Assembly: GCF_014205215.1 (NCBI RefSeq)
Contig: NZ_JACHNC010000001.1
Span: 2,609,001 to 2,673,000 of the forward strand
Length of the DNA stretch: 64,000 nt
Direction: 5' to 3'
Source: Actinoplanes lobatus
GTDB lineage: Bacteria > Actinomycetota > Actinomycetes > Mycobacteriales > Micromonosporaceae
Under the pieces are notes generated by a model. It saw only the letters and a program-made list of their open reading frames with translations, did not search any database and had not been told where the DNA came from. Every line of letters starts with the position of its first letter. Within the stretch, counting starts at the first letter, position 1. Of the stretch, positions 43,209 through 51,852 are shown in pieces. The position numbers and the translations under genes are program-made.

Positions 43209-44225
43209 TCAGAGCATCGAGACGTGCACGTGGTCGGTGTGGTCACTGACCCCGTGGTATGTCTTCCAGCCCGAGGCCGGGAACCAGATCATCTTGTTCC
43301 AGATCACGTAGTAGATGCCGAGCTCGTCGGCGTTACGGACCAGGAACGCCATCAGGTTGTTGCCGTACCGGAATTCCTTGTCGGTGTCGTAGACCGAGAA
43401 TCCGCTCTTCTGCAACGACCAGTCGCAGGCGCGGCCCTTGGGGTGTTCGAAGGGCCCGCCGTCACGGTGACAGCCGACGAAATTACTGAAGCCGGCCTTC
43501 TTGACTTCCTTGTACATGTGCAGCGTGCGCTTGGTGATGCAGCCGCCGGTGGTCGGGTCGTCCTCGGTGCAACCCTCCGAGGAGAATCCGCCGGAGCCGT
43601 TCCGCGGCGCCGGGGCGGCCTCCGGCGAGTCCGCCACCACGAGGCCCTTGGTCACCGAGTTGCCACCGACCAGCTGGAACGCCTTGTCGGCCGCGTCCTT
43701 CTGCTTCTTCATCACCGTGGCGTTCTGCTGCTGCGCCTTGACCTCGGCGTCCAGCTGCGCCTTGCTGTCCGAGATCTCGGTGATCGCCGCGTTGAGCTCG
43801 TGCAGCTTGGCGTCGTGCAGCTTGTTGATCTCTTCGAGGGAGACCGCCTTGGTCAGGAAGTCGCCCGAGTCCTGGGACCTGAGCAGGAAGCCCATGGCGC
43901 TCAGGTTGCCGGTCATGTACTGCTGCTTGGCGATCTGGTCGACCTCGGGGATCAGTGCGTCCCGCCGGGCCTCCGCCGCCTTGATCTGTGTGGCCAGTTT
44001 GGCCTGCGTCTTGGTGGACTGCGTCACCGCGGACTTCGCGGAGGCGTAGCGCCGGTTGGTCGACTCGATCACGTCGTTGAGAGTTGCGTCCTCGTCCTCC
44101 TCCTGTGCGGAGGATGAGGAGCCGCCTGGCTCGGCCGCGGCCGGAGTCGCGGGCGCCATGAACATCAGGGCGCTCACCAGCGGCGCCAGGGCAAGTATCA
44201 GCCACCGGCGGGGACTTGCTGCCAT
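43209..44225 (-). CDS. Secreted coiled-coil protein with M15-like zinc peptidase domain, paralogue A
   Basis: 338 residues. ATG 44225 follows GGAAGGA and opens a signal peptide ending near ATPAAA (residues 1-31). Residues about 45-190 are a long coiled coil (NRRYASAKSAVTQSTKTQ ... AQQQNATVMKKQKDAADKA). The C-terminal 110 residues carry the M15 zinc pattern: HPKGRACD (His-x6-Asp) and the final DHTDHVHV His. Such domains cut or remodel peptidoglycan, or bind it. Its c-di-AMP riboswitch lies at 44243-44362. Similar to the gene on the other strand at 44714-45742. Confidence 0.85.
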   Translation of the reverse strand: MAASPRRWLILALAPLVSALMFMAPATPAAAEPGGSSSSAQEEDEDATLNDVIESTNRRYASAKSAVTQSTKTQAKLATQIKAAEARRDALIPEVDQIAKQQYMTGNLSAMGFLLRSQDSGDFLTKAVSLEEINKLHDAKLHELNAAITEISDSKAQLDAEVKAQQQNATVMKKQKDAADKAFQLVGGNSVTKGLVVADSPEAAPAPRNGSGGFSSEGCTEDDPTTGGCITKRTLHMYKEVKKAGFSNFVGCHRDGGPFEHPKGRACDWSLQKSGFSVYDTDKEFRYGNNLMAFLVRNADELGIYYVIWNKMIWFPASGWKTYHGVSDHTDHVHVSML

Positions 44226-44242
44226 CAACAGTTCCTTCCGTG

Positions 44243-44362
44243 ACACCGCCGACCGAGTTAGCTGACGGGTTCGGGACGGAAGCAATCCCTACCGCAAACT
44301 GCGCGGATACACCCCAGTGAACCTGGTTCCCCGGTTCGTCTCGCGACGATTGGGCGGCGGCC
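44243..44362 (-). ncRNA. ydaO/yuaA c-di-AMP riboswitch, leader of paralogue A
   Basis: Read on the minus strand, the leader shows a CCGCCGCCCAATC start, a CGTC/GACG hairpin, then ACCGGGGAACCAGG, GGTGTATCCGCG, GGTAGGGATTGCTTCC, CCCGAACCCGTCAGC and GGCGGTGTCACGGAAGGA just before the ATG. The GGGGAACC, ATCCG and GAACCCGTCAGCTAAC blocks match actinobacterial members of the ydaO class, known to sense c-di-AMP and turn off cell-wall hydrolase genes. Assigned by eye; the ends are approximate. Confidence 0.85.
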
Positions 44363-44578
44363 TGCCGGCAACTCGGGGGCGGTGCCGTCCTGGCAGGACC
44401 GGCGGCCAGTTTACCCGAGATATCGCCGTGGATCAGACCCCGGGAACCGCGAAAAGAGTTACCTCGCAAACACATTCCGTAATTGCAATCACCTGTCGTG
44501 TCGGGGCAATTGCGGTGCGTACGAGAACTGTCGATCTGTCGATCGAGTGGGTATGGTCGGTGCGGTTCCCGCGCGGGG

Positions 44579-44697
44579 GCCGCCGCCTAATCGCCGTCAT
44601 CGGCGAGCCGGGGAACCAATATCTCCGGGGTGAATCCGCTACCAGCGGTAGGGATTTCCTTCGTCCCGAACCCGTCAGCTAACCCGGCCGGCGGCCG
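44579..44697 (+). ncRNA. ydaO/yuaA c-di-AMP riboswitch, leader of paralogue B
   Basis: CCGCCGCCTAATC, the CGCCG/CGGCG hairpin, GCCGGGGAACCAA, GGGGTGAATCCGC, GGTAGGGATTTCCTTCG, CCCGAACCCGTCAGC and GGCGGCCGACGGAAGGAA follow in the order expected of the class, ending at the ribosome site. It is a close relative of the minus-strand copy, and the two share the central 216 bases (44363-44578) for divergent promoters. Confidence 0.88.
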
Positions 44698-44713
44698 ACG
44701 GAAGGAAATGCCT

Positions 44714-45742
44714 GTGCAGCAGAACACTGCGCAGCGATTAGCGGCGTTGCTGGCGCTGCTCGTCGCCGCGTGCGGATTGGCCGTCGTCGCGTCGCCGGCC
44801 ACCGCGGCCCCCCGGCTGCTCGCCGCCCCCGGAGACACCGGGGACGACGGCGAGGGCGGATCGAAGTCCCTCATCGAACAACTCGAGAAGGCCTCCAGCG
44901 GCTACGTCGCGGCCAAGAAGAAGCTGAAGACCTCCAAGGAGCAGCAGACCAAGCTGACCTCGGAGCTCAAGCGCCTGGACACCGAGCTCGGGCCACAGCA
45001 GGAGCAACTCGATCTGATCGCCACGCAGGCGTACACCGCGGGCCGGGCCGGGCCGATGTCGGCCATGCTCGCCGCCGATTCGGCCGAGGGCTTCCTGGGC
45101 CGGGCCGAGACCCTGGCCATCGTGGCAGCCGACCAGAGCCGGGCGATCAACGGCCTGAAGACCACCCGCGAGGACCGGCAGAAGGCCAAGGACTCCATCG
45201 ACATCGCGATCAAGGACCAGCAGAAGCAGGTCACCGTGATGGCGAAGCAGAAGGCCAAGGCCGAGGCGGCGCTCAAGGCGGCGAACCAGGGCTCGGACAC
45301 CTCGTCCTCCTCCGACGGCGGCGGTAGTGCCGACGCGGAGCCGGGCCCGAGCGGGTCGAGCTGCAACCAGGACGACCCGACCGGCACCGGCGGCTGCATC
45401 ACCGCGACCCTGCTGCACGCCTACAAGCAGGCCCGGGCGGACGGCTTCACCCGGTTCACCAAGTGCTGGCGTACGCAGAACAGCGGTGAGCACCCCAAGG
45501 GGCGGGCCTGCGACTTCTCCGCCGAGAAGGGCACCTTCGGCGGGGACGCCACGGGGGCCGACAAGACGTACGGCAACAACCTGGCGAACTACTTCATCAA
45601 CAACGCCGACGACCTCGACGTCCTGTACGTGATCTGGTACCGCCGGATCTGGCTGCCGAGCAGTGGCTGGAAGTCGTACAGCGGGGCGGGTGGCGACCCG
45701 TCCAGCGACCACACCAACCACGTGCACCTGTCGGTCAACTGA
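44714..45742 (+). CDS. Secreted coiled-coil protein with M15-like zinc peptidase domain, paralogue B
   Basis: 342 residues. GTG 44714 is preferred because GGAAGGA (44700-44706) is seven bases away; ATG 44708 is too close. A signal peptide (residues 1-31, ending ASPATAA) precedes a coiled coil (about 55-190: SSGYVAAKKKLKTSKEQQTKL ... AKQKAKAEAALKAAN), a Ser/Gly linker and the M15-like domain with HPKGRACD and DHTNHVHLSV. It shares overall plan and many residues with paralogue A, but lacks strong identity in the coil. Probably a peptidoglycan-acting enzyme; the leader is a c-di-AMP riboswitch. Convergent with the exporter ATPase after 21 bases. Confidence 0.85.
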   Translation: MQQNTAQRLAALLALLVAACGLAVVASPATAAPRLLAAPGDTGDDGEGGSKSLIEQLEKASSGYVAAKKKLKTSKEQQTKLTSELKRLDTELGPQQEQLDLIATQAYTAGRAGPMSAMLAADSAEGFLGRAETLAIVAADQSRAINGLKTTREDRQKAKDSIDIAIKDQQKQVTVMAKQKAKAEAALKAANQGSDTSSSSDGGGSADAEPGPSGSSCNQDDPTGTGGCITATLLHAYKQARADGFTRFTKCWRTQNSGEHPKGRACDFSAEKGTFGGDATGADKTYGNNLANYFINNADDLDVLYVIWYRRIWLPSSGWKSYSGAGGDPSSDHTNHVHLSVN

Positions 45743-45763
45743 ACCACCGGGGGAGTGCGGGGC

Positions 45764-46534
45764 CTACCTGCGGGCGAAGGCCTCGTACTCCTTCATCACC
45801 TCGTCGGTCGGGCCGTCGGCGCGGATCGTGCCGGCCTCCAGCCAGATGCACCGCTCACAGGTGTCCCGGATCGACTGCTCGCTGTGGCTCACCAGGAACA
45901 CCGTGCCGGCCTGGGCGCGCAGCTCCCGGACCCGGGCCTCGCTGCGCCGGCGGAACTTGGCGTCACCGGTGGCCAGCGCCTCGTCGATCAGGAGCACGTC
46001 GTGCTGCTTGGCGGCCGCGATCGAGAAGCGCAGCCGGGCCGACATGCCCGAGGAGTACGTCCGCATCGGCAGGGTGGCGAAGTCACCCTTGTCGTTGATG
46101 CCGGAGAACTCGATGATCTCGTCCTTCTTCGCCCTCACCTCGTCCGGCGACATGCCCATCGCGAGGCAGCCCAGCTCGACGTTGCGGTCGCCGGGCAGCT
46201 CGTTCATCAGTGCCGCGTTCACACCCAGCAGGGACGGCTGGCCGGAGGCGTAGATCGCGCCCCGGGAGACCGGCAGCAGGCCGGCCACCGCGCGCAGAAG
46301 GGTCGACTTGCCCGAGCCGTTGGTGCCGATCAGGCCGATCGCCTCGCCCTTGTAGGCGACGAAGCTGACACCCTTGACCGCGTGCACCTCGCGGATGTTC
46401 GAGTTCTTGCTCCGGGTGGCCAGGCGCTTGAAGCTGGCCAGCGGGCTGGAACTGGACGCACCGGCCTGGTGGACCTTGTAGATGATGTGGGCCTCGTCGG
46501 CGATGACGGTGGGAATCCGCTCGTTGTCAGCCAC
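45764..46534 (-). CDS. Glycan-export ABC ATPase (Wzt/TagH type)
   Basis: 256 residues. Walker A GTNGSGKST, signature YSSGMSARLRFSIA and Walker B VLLIDEALATGD are all present; the short SSGM signature is typical of polysaccharide or teichoic-acid exporters. The GTG start overlaps the permease stop by eight bases (GTGGCTGA). There is no C-terminal carbohydrate-binding domain. It works with the upstream permease to move a lipid-linked glycan across the membrane. Confidence 0.9.
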   Translation of the reverse strand: MADNERIPTVIADEAHIIYKVHQAGASSSSPLASFKRLATRSKNSNIREVHAVKGVSFVAYKGEAIGLIGTNGSGKSTLLRAVAGLLPVSRGAIYASGQPSLLGVNAALMNELPGDRNVELGCLAMGMSPDEVRAKKDEIIEFSGINDKGDFATLPMRTYSSGMSARLRFSIAAAKQHDVLLIDEALATGDAKFRRRSEARVRELRAQAGTVFLVSHSEQSIRDTCERCIWLEAGTIRADGPTDEVMKEYEAFARR

Positions 46535-47423
46535 GGCCGTAGCCCTTCTCTCCGCGCCAGAAGTAAACGAAGCCGCCGATGCCGACGACCACGGTCCAGA
46601 CGATCGCCTCGATCCACAGCACGGCCGGGGAGTTCGCCAGGGTGGCCTCATCGAGCAGCGCGTGGCGCATCAGTTCGATGTAGACCAGCATCGGGTTGGC
46701 CTCGACCACCTGGAGCTGCCAGCCGCTCAGCAGGTCCTGGAACTTCGTCACCGGGTAGAGAACGGCCGACCCGTACAGCCAGAACCGCATGATGAACGGG
46801 ATGAGCTGCTTGACGTCGCGCACCTTGGAGCCGTAGCGGGCCATGAACAGGCCCAGGCCGACGTTGAAGAACGACTGCAGGATCAGGGCCGGCACCACGA
46901 TCAGCCACTTGACGGTGATCGGCTCACCGGTGATCAGCACGATGCCCATCAGGACGAACACCGCCACCACGAAGTTGCGGATCTCCACCAGCGAGGCGGA
47001 GAGCGGCAGGCTGGCCCGGGGGAAGTGCAGCGCGCGGATCAGCCCCAGGTTGCCGGTGATCGCGTTCGTCCCGGTCTGCACCACCGACTGGGTGAACTGG
47101 AACACGAAGACACCGATGCAGAGGTACGCGATGAAGTTCGGCATCTCGTGGTGGCCGCCGAGGACCAGACCGAAGATGACGTAGTAGACAGCCGCGTTGA
47201 TGATCGGGGTGAGCACCTGCCACACCGCGCCGAGCTTGGTGTTGCCCAGTGCGGACGTCATCTTCGCGCTGGAGTGTGCCCGGATGAAGTGCCGGTACTC
47301 CCACAGCTGCCGGGTGTAGTCCGGAAGGCTCGGAAGCCGTCCGGACGCGCTCAGGCCGTTGCGCCGGGCCAGCTCCTTGAGGGAGAGGCCGGCGTCGGTC
47401 TCGGCGACCGCCGTCTCTGGCAT
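46527..47423 (-). CDS. Glycan-export ABC permease (Wzm/TagG type)
   Basis: 298 residues. Six membrane helices follow a cytoplasmic N terminus (YTRQLWEYRHFIRAHSSAKMTSALGNTKLGAVWQVLTPI is the family's leading amphipathic region). ATG 47423 has GGAG nine bases upstream; the longer frame to 47567 is not supported. The exported glycan is unknown; the nonulosonic-acid operon at 56922-63061 is one possible source, but 9 kb away. Confidence 0.9.
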   Translation of the reverse strand: MPETAVAETDAGLSLKELARRNGLSASGRLPSLPDYTRQLWEYRHFIRAHSSAKMTSALGNTKLGAVWQVLTPIINAAVYYVIFGLVLGGHHEMPNFIAYLCIGVFVFQFTQSVVQTGTNAITGNLGLIRALHFPRASLPLSASLVEIRNFVVAVFVLMGIVLITGEPITVKWLIVVPALILQSFFNVGLGLFMARYGSKVRDVKQLIPFIMRFWLYGSAVLYPVTKFQDLLSGWQLQVVEANPMLVYIELMRHALLDEATLANSPAVLWIEAIVWTVVVGIGGFVYFWRGEKGYGRG

Positions 47424-47610
47424 GGGGTGGTGCTCCGATCTGGTCGGCCCGAAGGGCGCGGCGGGATCCGATGCCTGGTGCGAGGTCACAGCATGCAGCA
47501 TGACAGGCCCCCGCCGATGCCGATGGAACGGGTTCGTATCGACGTGGATGTGACGGTAGCTGACCAAACGGCGGAACGCAACCGTTACGTCGTAGCGCTA
47601 TAGTGACCGT

Positions 47611-48210
47611 GTGGCGACAATCAAGCGCGCACCAGCCGGAGCGGCGGTGCTCCGAGGCGATATCACCGTGGCGATCCGAAACGCCGTCATGAGTGAGCTG
47701 GCGGAGGTCGGTTACGGCCGGTTGTCCATCGAGGCAGTGGCCCGCCGTGCCGGGGTCGGCAAGACGGCGATCTACCGTCGATGGAGCAACAAGCTCGAAA
47801 TGGTAATGGAGATAATCTCGGATGTCGCGGAGCGAAAAGTTCCACTTCCCGACACCGGAAGTTTCTCCGGCGACCTCCAGCTCCTCCTGATGATCGTGAG
47901 CACGGCTCTCCAGCACCGGATCGCGTCCCAGATCATCCCGGACCTGATGGCCGAGGCGGCCCGCAACCCGCAGATCGCCGAGACTCTGCAACGGGCCCTC
48001 CGGACCCACCAGCAGGCCGTCGGCGAGAAGCTGATCGGGCAGGCGGTGGCCCGCGGCGAGCTGCCCGAGGGCACCGATCCGGAGGTGGCCGTGGACATGA
48101 TCCTGGGCCCGCTCTACTGGCGGCTGGCCGTGGCCCGGCAGCCGATCGGTGAGGACTACCTGGAGAAGTTCACGGTGGCGGTGACCGCGGCGTTGCGCGC
48201 CACCGCCTGA
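47611..48210 (+). CDS. TetR-family transcriptional regulator
   Basis: 199 residues, GTG start. The helix-turn-helix reads YGRLSIEAVARRAGVGKTAIYRRWSNKLEMV (about residues 35-65), followed by the TetR C-terminal domain of the type with LPDTGSFSGDLQLLL and PDLMAEAARNPQIAE. It is divergent from the exporter operon over 187 bases, so it may repress that operon; no clear operator was identified. Confidence 0.88.
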   Translation: MATIKRAPAGAAVLRGDITVAIRNAVMSELAEVGYGRLSIEAVARRAGVGKTAIYRRWSNKLEMVMEIISDVAERKVPLPDTGSFSGDLQLLLMIVSTALQHRIASQIIPDLMAEAARNPQIAETLQRALRTHQQAVGEKLIGQAVARGELPEGTDPEVAVDMILGPLYWRLAVARQPIGEDYLEKFTVAVTAALRATA

Positions 48211-48325
48211 CCGGCAACCGAACTCGCACTGGTTCGCTCCCGTTTGCAACTCAGCGAATCCAGCGTCGCGGGCCGGAAATGCCGACCGGAGAGGCTGATC
48301 CCGACCCCACCATTGGAGCCGGCTT

Positions 48326-48688
48326 ATGACCTCTGCCTGTGATTCCCGTGTCGACTTCACCGTCCTCGACGCCACCTCGCTGCTCGCCATCGCACTCGGG
48401 AGCTCGCCGGGCCCGCACTCCGGCTCCGGCGGCCCCCGGCCCCCGCTGGTGATCAGCGACGCCGTGGTGGGCTCGTGGCACAGCTCCGACGGCGCGGTCC
48501 GGCTGAGCCTGCGGACCGATGGGACGTACGCCGGTGAGGTGGCCGGCCGTCGACGGCCGGCCCGCGGCACCTACCGGATCGAGGGCGGTTCGGTGCTGCT
48601 CCGCGACGATTCCGGCCTGCAGACCGCGGTCGCCGTCCAGGACGGCGAGCTGGAGATGGCCGGCCACCGGCTGCATCCCGCCGGATAA
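48326..48688 (+). CDS. Atu4866-like small beta-barrel protein
   Basis: 120 residues. Residues about 46-120 (VVGSWHSSDGAVRLSLRTDGTYAGEVAGR ... GTYRIEGGSVLLRDDSG) match the Atu4866 family of small beta-barrel proteins of unknown function. The first 45 residues look disordered. Placed between TetR and pnuC with gaps on both sides; no operon is evident. Confidence 0.7.
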   Translation: MTSACDSRVDFTVLDATSLLAIALGSSPGPHSGSGGPRPPLVISDAVVGSWHSSDGAVRLSLRTDGTYAGEVAGRRRPARGTYRIEGGSVLLRDDSGLQTAVAVQDGELEMAGHRLHPAG

Positions 48689-48728
48689 CCGGGTTCCCTC
48701 CCGGGCGTACGGCGGTGATGCTGTCCCC

Positions 48729-49355
48729 ATGATCGATTGGCTGAACAGCCCGGCGCTGGTGGCGTTCGGGGTGCCGACGACCTGGGCCGAGGTGCTCGGG
48801 TTCCTGACCGGACTCGTGAACGTCGGCCTCCTGGTCCGCCGGCACATCCTCAACTGGCCGCTCGGCATCCTCAACGTGCTCCTACTGATGGTCGTCTTCT
48901 GGTCGGCGGGCCTGTACGCCGACGCCACCCTCCAGATCGTCTATGTGATCCTCGGCTGCTACGGCTGGTGGGCCTGGCTCCACGGCGGCCAGAACCGGTC
49001 CGCCCTGGAGGTCCGCTCCACGACCCGTCCGGAGTGGATCGGTCTGATCGTGGCCGGGGTGCTGCTCACCGCCGGCCTCTGGCTCTTCCTGGACCGGCTC
49101 ACCGGCTCGACGGTCCCGCTGGCCGACGGGCTCACCACGGCGCTGTCCCTGCTGGCCACCTACGGCCAGACCCGCAAGCTGGTGGAGGGCTGGTGGATCT
49201 GGATCGCCGCCGACCTGATCTACATCCCGCTCTACGCGTACAAGGATCTCTGGCTCACCGCGATCCTGTACGTGGCCTTCCTGCTCCTGTGCGTGCTGGG
49301 CCTGCGTTCGTGGCGGGTGGCGTTGCGGGCACGGCCCGGGGCGGTTCCGGCGTGA
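48729..49355 (+). CDS. pnuC: Nicotinamide riboside/mononucleotide transporter PnuC
   Basis: 208 residues with seven membrane helices. TTWAEVLGFLTGLVNVGLLVRRHILNWPLGILNV, YVILGCYGWWAWLHGG and the C-terminal WWIWIAADLIYIPLYAYKDLWLTA match PnuC proteins, which let nicotinamide riboside into the cell by facilitated diffusion. The stop overlaps the nadR start by four bases (GTGA), the expected partner that phosphorylates and adenylates the substrate. Confidence 0.93.
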   Translation: MIDWLNSPALVAFGVPTTWAEVLGFLTGLVNVGLLVRRHILNWPLGILNVLLLMVVFWSAGLYADATLQIVYVILGCYGWWAWLHGGQNRSALEVRSTTRPEWIGLIVAGVLLTAGLWLFLDRLTGSTVPLADGLTTALSLLATYGQTRKLVEGWWIWIAADLIYIPLYAYKDLWLTAILYVAFLLLCVLGLRSWRVALRARPGAVPA

Positions 49356-50449
49356 GGTACCGGCACGGGCTGATCGTCGGGAAGTTCTACCCGCCACACG
49401 AGGGCCACCATGCGCTGATCGACGCCGCGGCCGCCGTCTGTGAACGGGTCACCGTGGTGGTGGCGCCCTCCTCGGCGGAGAGCATCCCGCTGGCCGGGCG
49501 GCTGGCGTGGCTGCGCGCCGAGCACGGCCCGAACGTCCGGTTCGCCGGGGTTCATGACGACCACCCGATCGACTACGCCGACCCGGCGGTGTGGGAGCTG
49601 CACATGGCGGTCTTCCGGGAGGCGGCCGGCGCCGACCGGGTGGACGCGGTGTTCTCCTCCGAGGCGTACGGGGCCGAGCTGGCCCGCCGCTTCCACGCCG
49701 AGGCGGTCCTGGTCGACCCGGACCGGCTCCGGGTTCCGGTCTCCGGCACGGCGATCCGCGCCGACCCGGCCGCGCACTGGGACCGGCTGCGGGCCGGCGC
49801 CCGGGGTCACCTGGCCCGGCGGGTGATCGTGGTGGGCGCCGAGTCGACCGGCACCACGACCATGGCCCGGGCCCTGGCCCGGCACTACCGGACCCGCGGT
49901 GGGGTCTGGGCGGGCACCCGCTGGGTGCCCGAGTTCGGCCGGGAGCTCACCGAGCGCAAGCTCGCCGAGCTGCGTGTGGACCGGCCGGAGGCCACCGTCT
50001 TCGACGTGACCTGGGACCGGGCGGACTTCGTGACGGTCGCGGTCGAGCAGAGCGCGGACGAGGACGCGGCCGCCCGTGCCGGCTCGCCGGTGGTCTTCGG
50101 GGACACGGACGCCTTCGCCACCACGGTCTGGGAGGAGCGCTATCTGGGCAGCGCCTCGCCCGCGGTGGGTGAGCTGGTCCGGGCGCCGGACCTCTACCTG
50201 TTGACCGACTGCGCGGACGTGCCGTTCGAGGACGACGGGCTGCGTGACGGCGAACACCTGCGGCAGTGGATGACCGGGCGGTTCCGGGCCGGGCTGGCGG
50301 CCGGCGGCACGCCGTGGGTGGAGCTGACCGGGCCGTACGGGCGCCGCCTGCGTACCGCGATCCGGGCCGTCGACGACCTGCTCGCCGAAGGTTGGCGATT
50401 CACCGAGCCGCTGCGCCCTAAAACCCCGGTGGCCGCCGCCGATCAGTAG
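49352..50449 (+). CDS. nadR: NadR-type bifunctional NMN adenylyltransferase / nicotinamide riboside kinase
   Basis: 365 residues. The N-terminal adenylyltransferase has the GKFYPPHEGHHALI motif (H-x-G-H, residues about 10-22) and VSGTAIRADP (ISTxSxR-like, about 130). The C-terminal kinase P-loop is GAESTGTTT (162-170), where Thr168 stands in place of the usual Lys. It has no N-terminal helix-turn-helix, so no repressor role is likely. It makes NAD from nicotinamide riboside supplied by PnuC. Confidence 0.9.
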   Translation: MRYRHGLIVGKFYPPHEGHHALIDAAAAVCERVTVVVAPSSAESIPLAGRLAWLRAEHGPNVRFAGVHDDHPIDYADPAVWELHMAVFREAAGADRVDAVFSSEAYGAELARRFHAEAVLVDPDRLRVPVSGTAIRADPAAHWDRLRAGARGHLARRVIVVGAESTGTTTMARALARHYRTRGGVWAGTRWVPEFGRELTERKLAELRVDRPEATVFDVTWDRADFVTVAVEQSADEDAAARAGSPVVFGDTDAFATTVWEERYLGSASPAVGELVRAPDLYLLTDCADVPFEDDGLRDGEHLRQWMTGRFRAGLAAGGTPWVELTGPYGRRLRTAIRAVDDLLAEGWRFTEPLRPKTPVAAADQ

Positions 50450-50473
50450 GGGACCCGATCGGAAGGACGGCAC

Positions 50474-51034
50474 GTGCGGCACACCAGGATCGCGATCGCG
50501 CTGGCGGCGACATCGCTCACGCTGGGCGGCTGCGCCGCGCTCGGCTTCGGTGAGCGCACGGCGACGACCGGGGGCACCGCGCGGGGCGGCGAGTCGTGGC
50601 TGCTCGTGGAGCAGGGGCAGGCGACCCCGTCCCCGTCGGTCACGATGGGCAGCGCCAGCCCGACACCGGAGGTCTCGCTCTCCATGCCCACCCCCGACCC
50701 GAGGTGTACGAAGCTCTGGCCGCGGACCGACCCGGCGCTGATCCCGGTCCGGGTGACCCCGGGCGCCGGCTCGCTCAGGGTCGACTGGCCGACCCAGTTC
50801 AACTCGAACTACCGGGTGGCGGCCGTGCCGCAGAAGCTGGTGAAGGGCCCGCAGCCGCAACCGGTGTGGCAGGAGGTGGCGCCGGGCAGCGGGTGCGCGG
50901 TGAGCGCCACGATCACCGGGCTGACCCCGGGCGCCGCCTACATCGTCTGGCTGGACGCGCCGAACACCGGCCGGCGGCTGGACGGCACCCGGAACCTGTA
51001 CAGCGGCCGGTCCGGCGTGGTCTACCCGGAGTAG
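50474..51034 (+). CDS. Lipoprotein with C-terminal Fn3-like domain
   Basis: 186 residues, GTG start. Lipobox LTLGGCAAL (Cys at about 20) after a short signal peptide. A Ser/Thr/Pro linker (about 45-75, TPSPSVTMGSASPTPEVS) is followed by a beta-sandwich-like domain (VRVTPGAGSLRVDWPTQFNSNYRVAAV ... ATITGLTPGAAYIVWLDAP), like a fibronectin type III module. The role is unknown; it is probably anchored outside the membrane. Confidence 0.7.
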   Translation: MRHTRIAIALAATSLTLGGCAALGFGERTATTGGTARGGESWLLVEQGQATPSPSVTMGSASPTPEVSLSMPTPDPRCTKLWPRTDPALIPVRVTPGAGSLRVDWPTQFNSNYRVAAVPQKLVKGPQPQPVWQEVAPGSGCAVSATITGLTPGAAYIVWLDAPNTGRRLDGTRNLYSGRSGVVYPE

Positions 51035-51040
51035 CCGGGC

Positions 51041-51493
51041 TCACCACTCGGCGCCGGCCCGCTCCACGGTCAGGACCTCCAGGCCGTCCGGCCCGAGCCG
51101 GTACTTGGTCATGCTGGTCAGCGCCGGACCGTAGACGTGCACGCTGACCGCCGGCCGGATGCCGTTGTTGACGATCCGGTGGATGTGGTGACCGCCGAAC
51201 CGGCGGCCCACGCCCTCACCCAGCTCCCGGGACGCGATCCGGGTCCGGCCGCCGGCCGTCGACACGGTGTCCTCGGTGAGGTCGCCGCTGTGCACGAGGA
51301 ACGCGCCGGACGAGCCGCCGTGGTCGTGGATCTCGGTGGCCTGCCCGGGCAGCCAGGTGAGCAACCAGACCTCGTGGTCGTCGGCGACCGCGAGCCGGTG
51401 GTACCAGCGGTCGACCGGATTGAAGCGGGGCGCGACGGCCCAGTCGTGTGCGGTGGCGGAGTACCACTGCGCGATGGCGAGATGGTCGGACAC
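51041..51493 (-). CDS. Cysteine dioxygenase family protein
   Basis: 150 residues. A cupin with iron-binding histidines: TEIHDHGGSSGAF (His56, His58) and GGHHIHRIVN (about 102-105). Cysteine dioxygenases oxidise cysteine to cysteine sulfinate. GTG 51493 has GGGAGG five bases upstream. Its own promoter region holds a perfect inverted repeat (51516-51540). It converges on the lipoprotein gene with a six-base gap. Confidence 0.88.
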   Translation of the reverse strand: MSDHLAIAQWYSATAHDWAVAPRFNPVDRWYHRLAVADDHEVWLLTWLPGQATEIHDHGGSSGAFLVHSGDLTEDTVSTAGGRTRIASRELGEGVGRRFGGHHIHRIVNNGIRPAVSVHVYGPALTSMTKYRLGPDGLEVLTVERAGAEW

Positions 51494-51515
51494 GGCAGCC
51501 TCCCGGCAGGCATAC

Positions 51516-51540
51516 AAAACCTATAGACCAGATAGGTTTT
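51516..51540. promoter_or_regulatory. Inverted-repeat operator before cysteine dioxygenase
   Basis: AAAACCTAT (51516-51524) and ATAGGTTTT (51532-51540) are exact complements around AGACCAG. The AT-rich repeat is centred 35 bases upstream of the GTG, as expected for a repressor site. It could serve a thiol- or cysteine-responsive regulator; no regulator gene is adjacent. Confidence 0.65.
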
Positions 51541-51591
51541 ATCACATGATCGTCACCGAGGTGGGGCGAATTCGCCGAAGGCTTCGGGGCG

Positions 51592-51621
51592 GAAAGAGGC
51601 TTGGCGAGCTTTGCCTCTTTC
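51592..51621. repeat. Hairpin in the cysteine dioxygenase/neprosin gap
   Basis: GAAAGAGGC (51592-51600) and GCCTCTTTC (51613-51621) pair perfectly around a twelve-base loop. The 359-base gap 51494-51852 otherwise holds the operator at 51516-51540 and the presumed promoter of the secreted protein. Confidence 0.6.
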
Positions 51622-51852
51622 GAAGAGTGGTGCGAAAAACTGCGTTGAGCGACCATGCCACCACACTGTGTCGAGATTTTTGGGCGGTCTGTCACCAGAT
51701 CGGCCTACCCCGATCGGTCGTTCCGACAGAATCCGCTGCTCAGGCGGTCCCTGCCCAATCGGGATGGCTATATGGTGACCAGCGCCGCCGAGAACCGGTC
51801 GCCGGAGGCCGCCGCACCCCGCCTCCGATGCCCACACACCGAGGACGGACAA

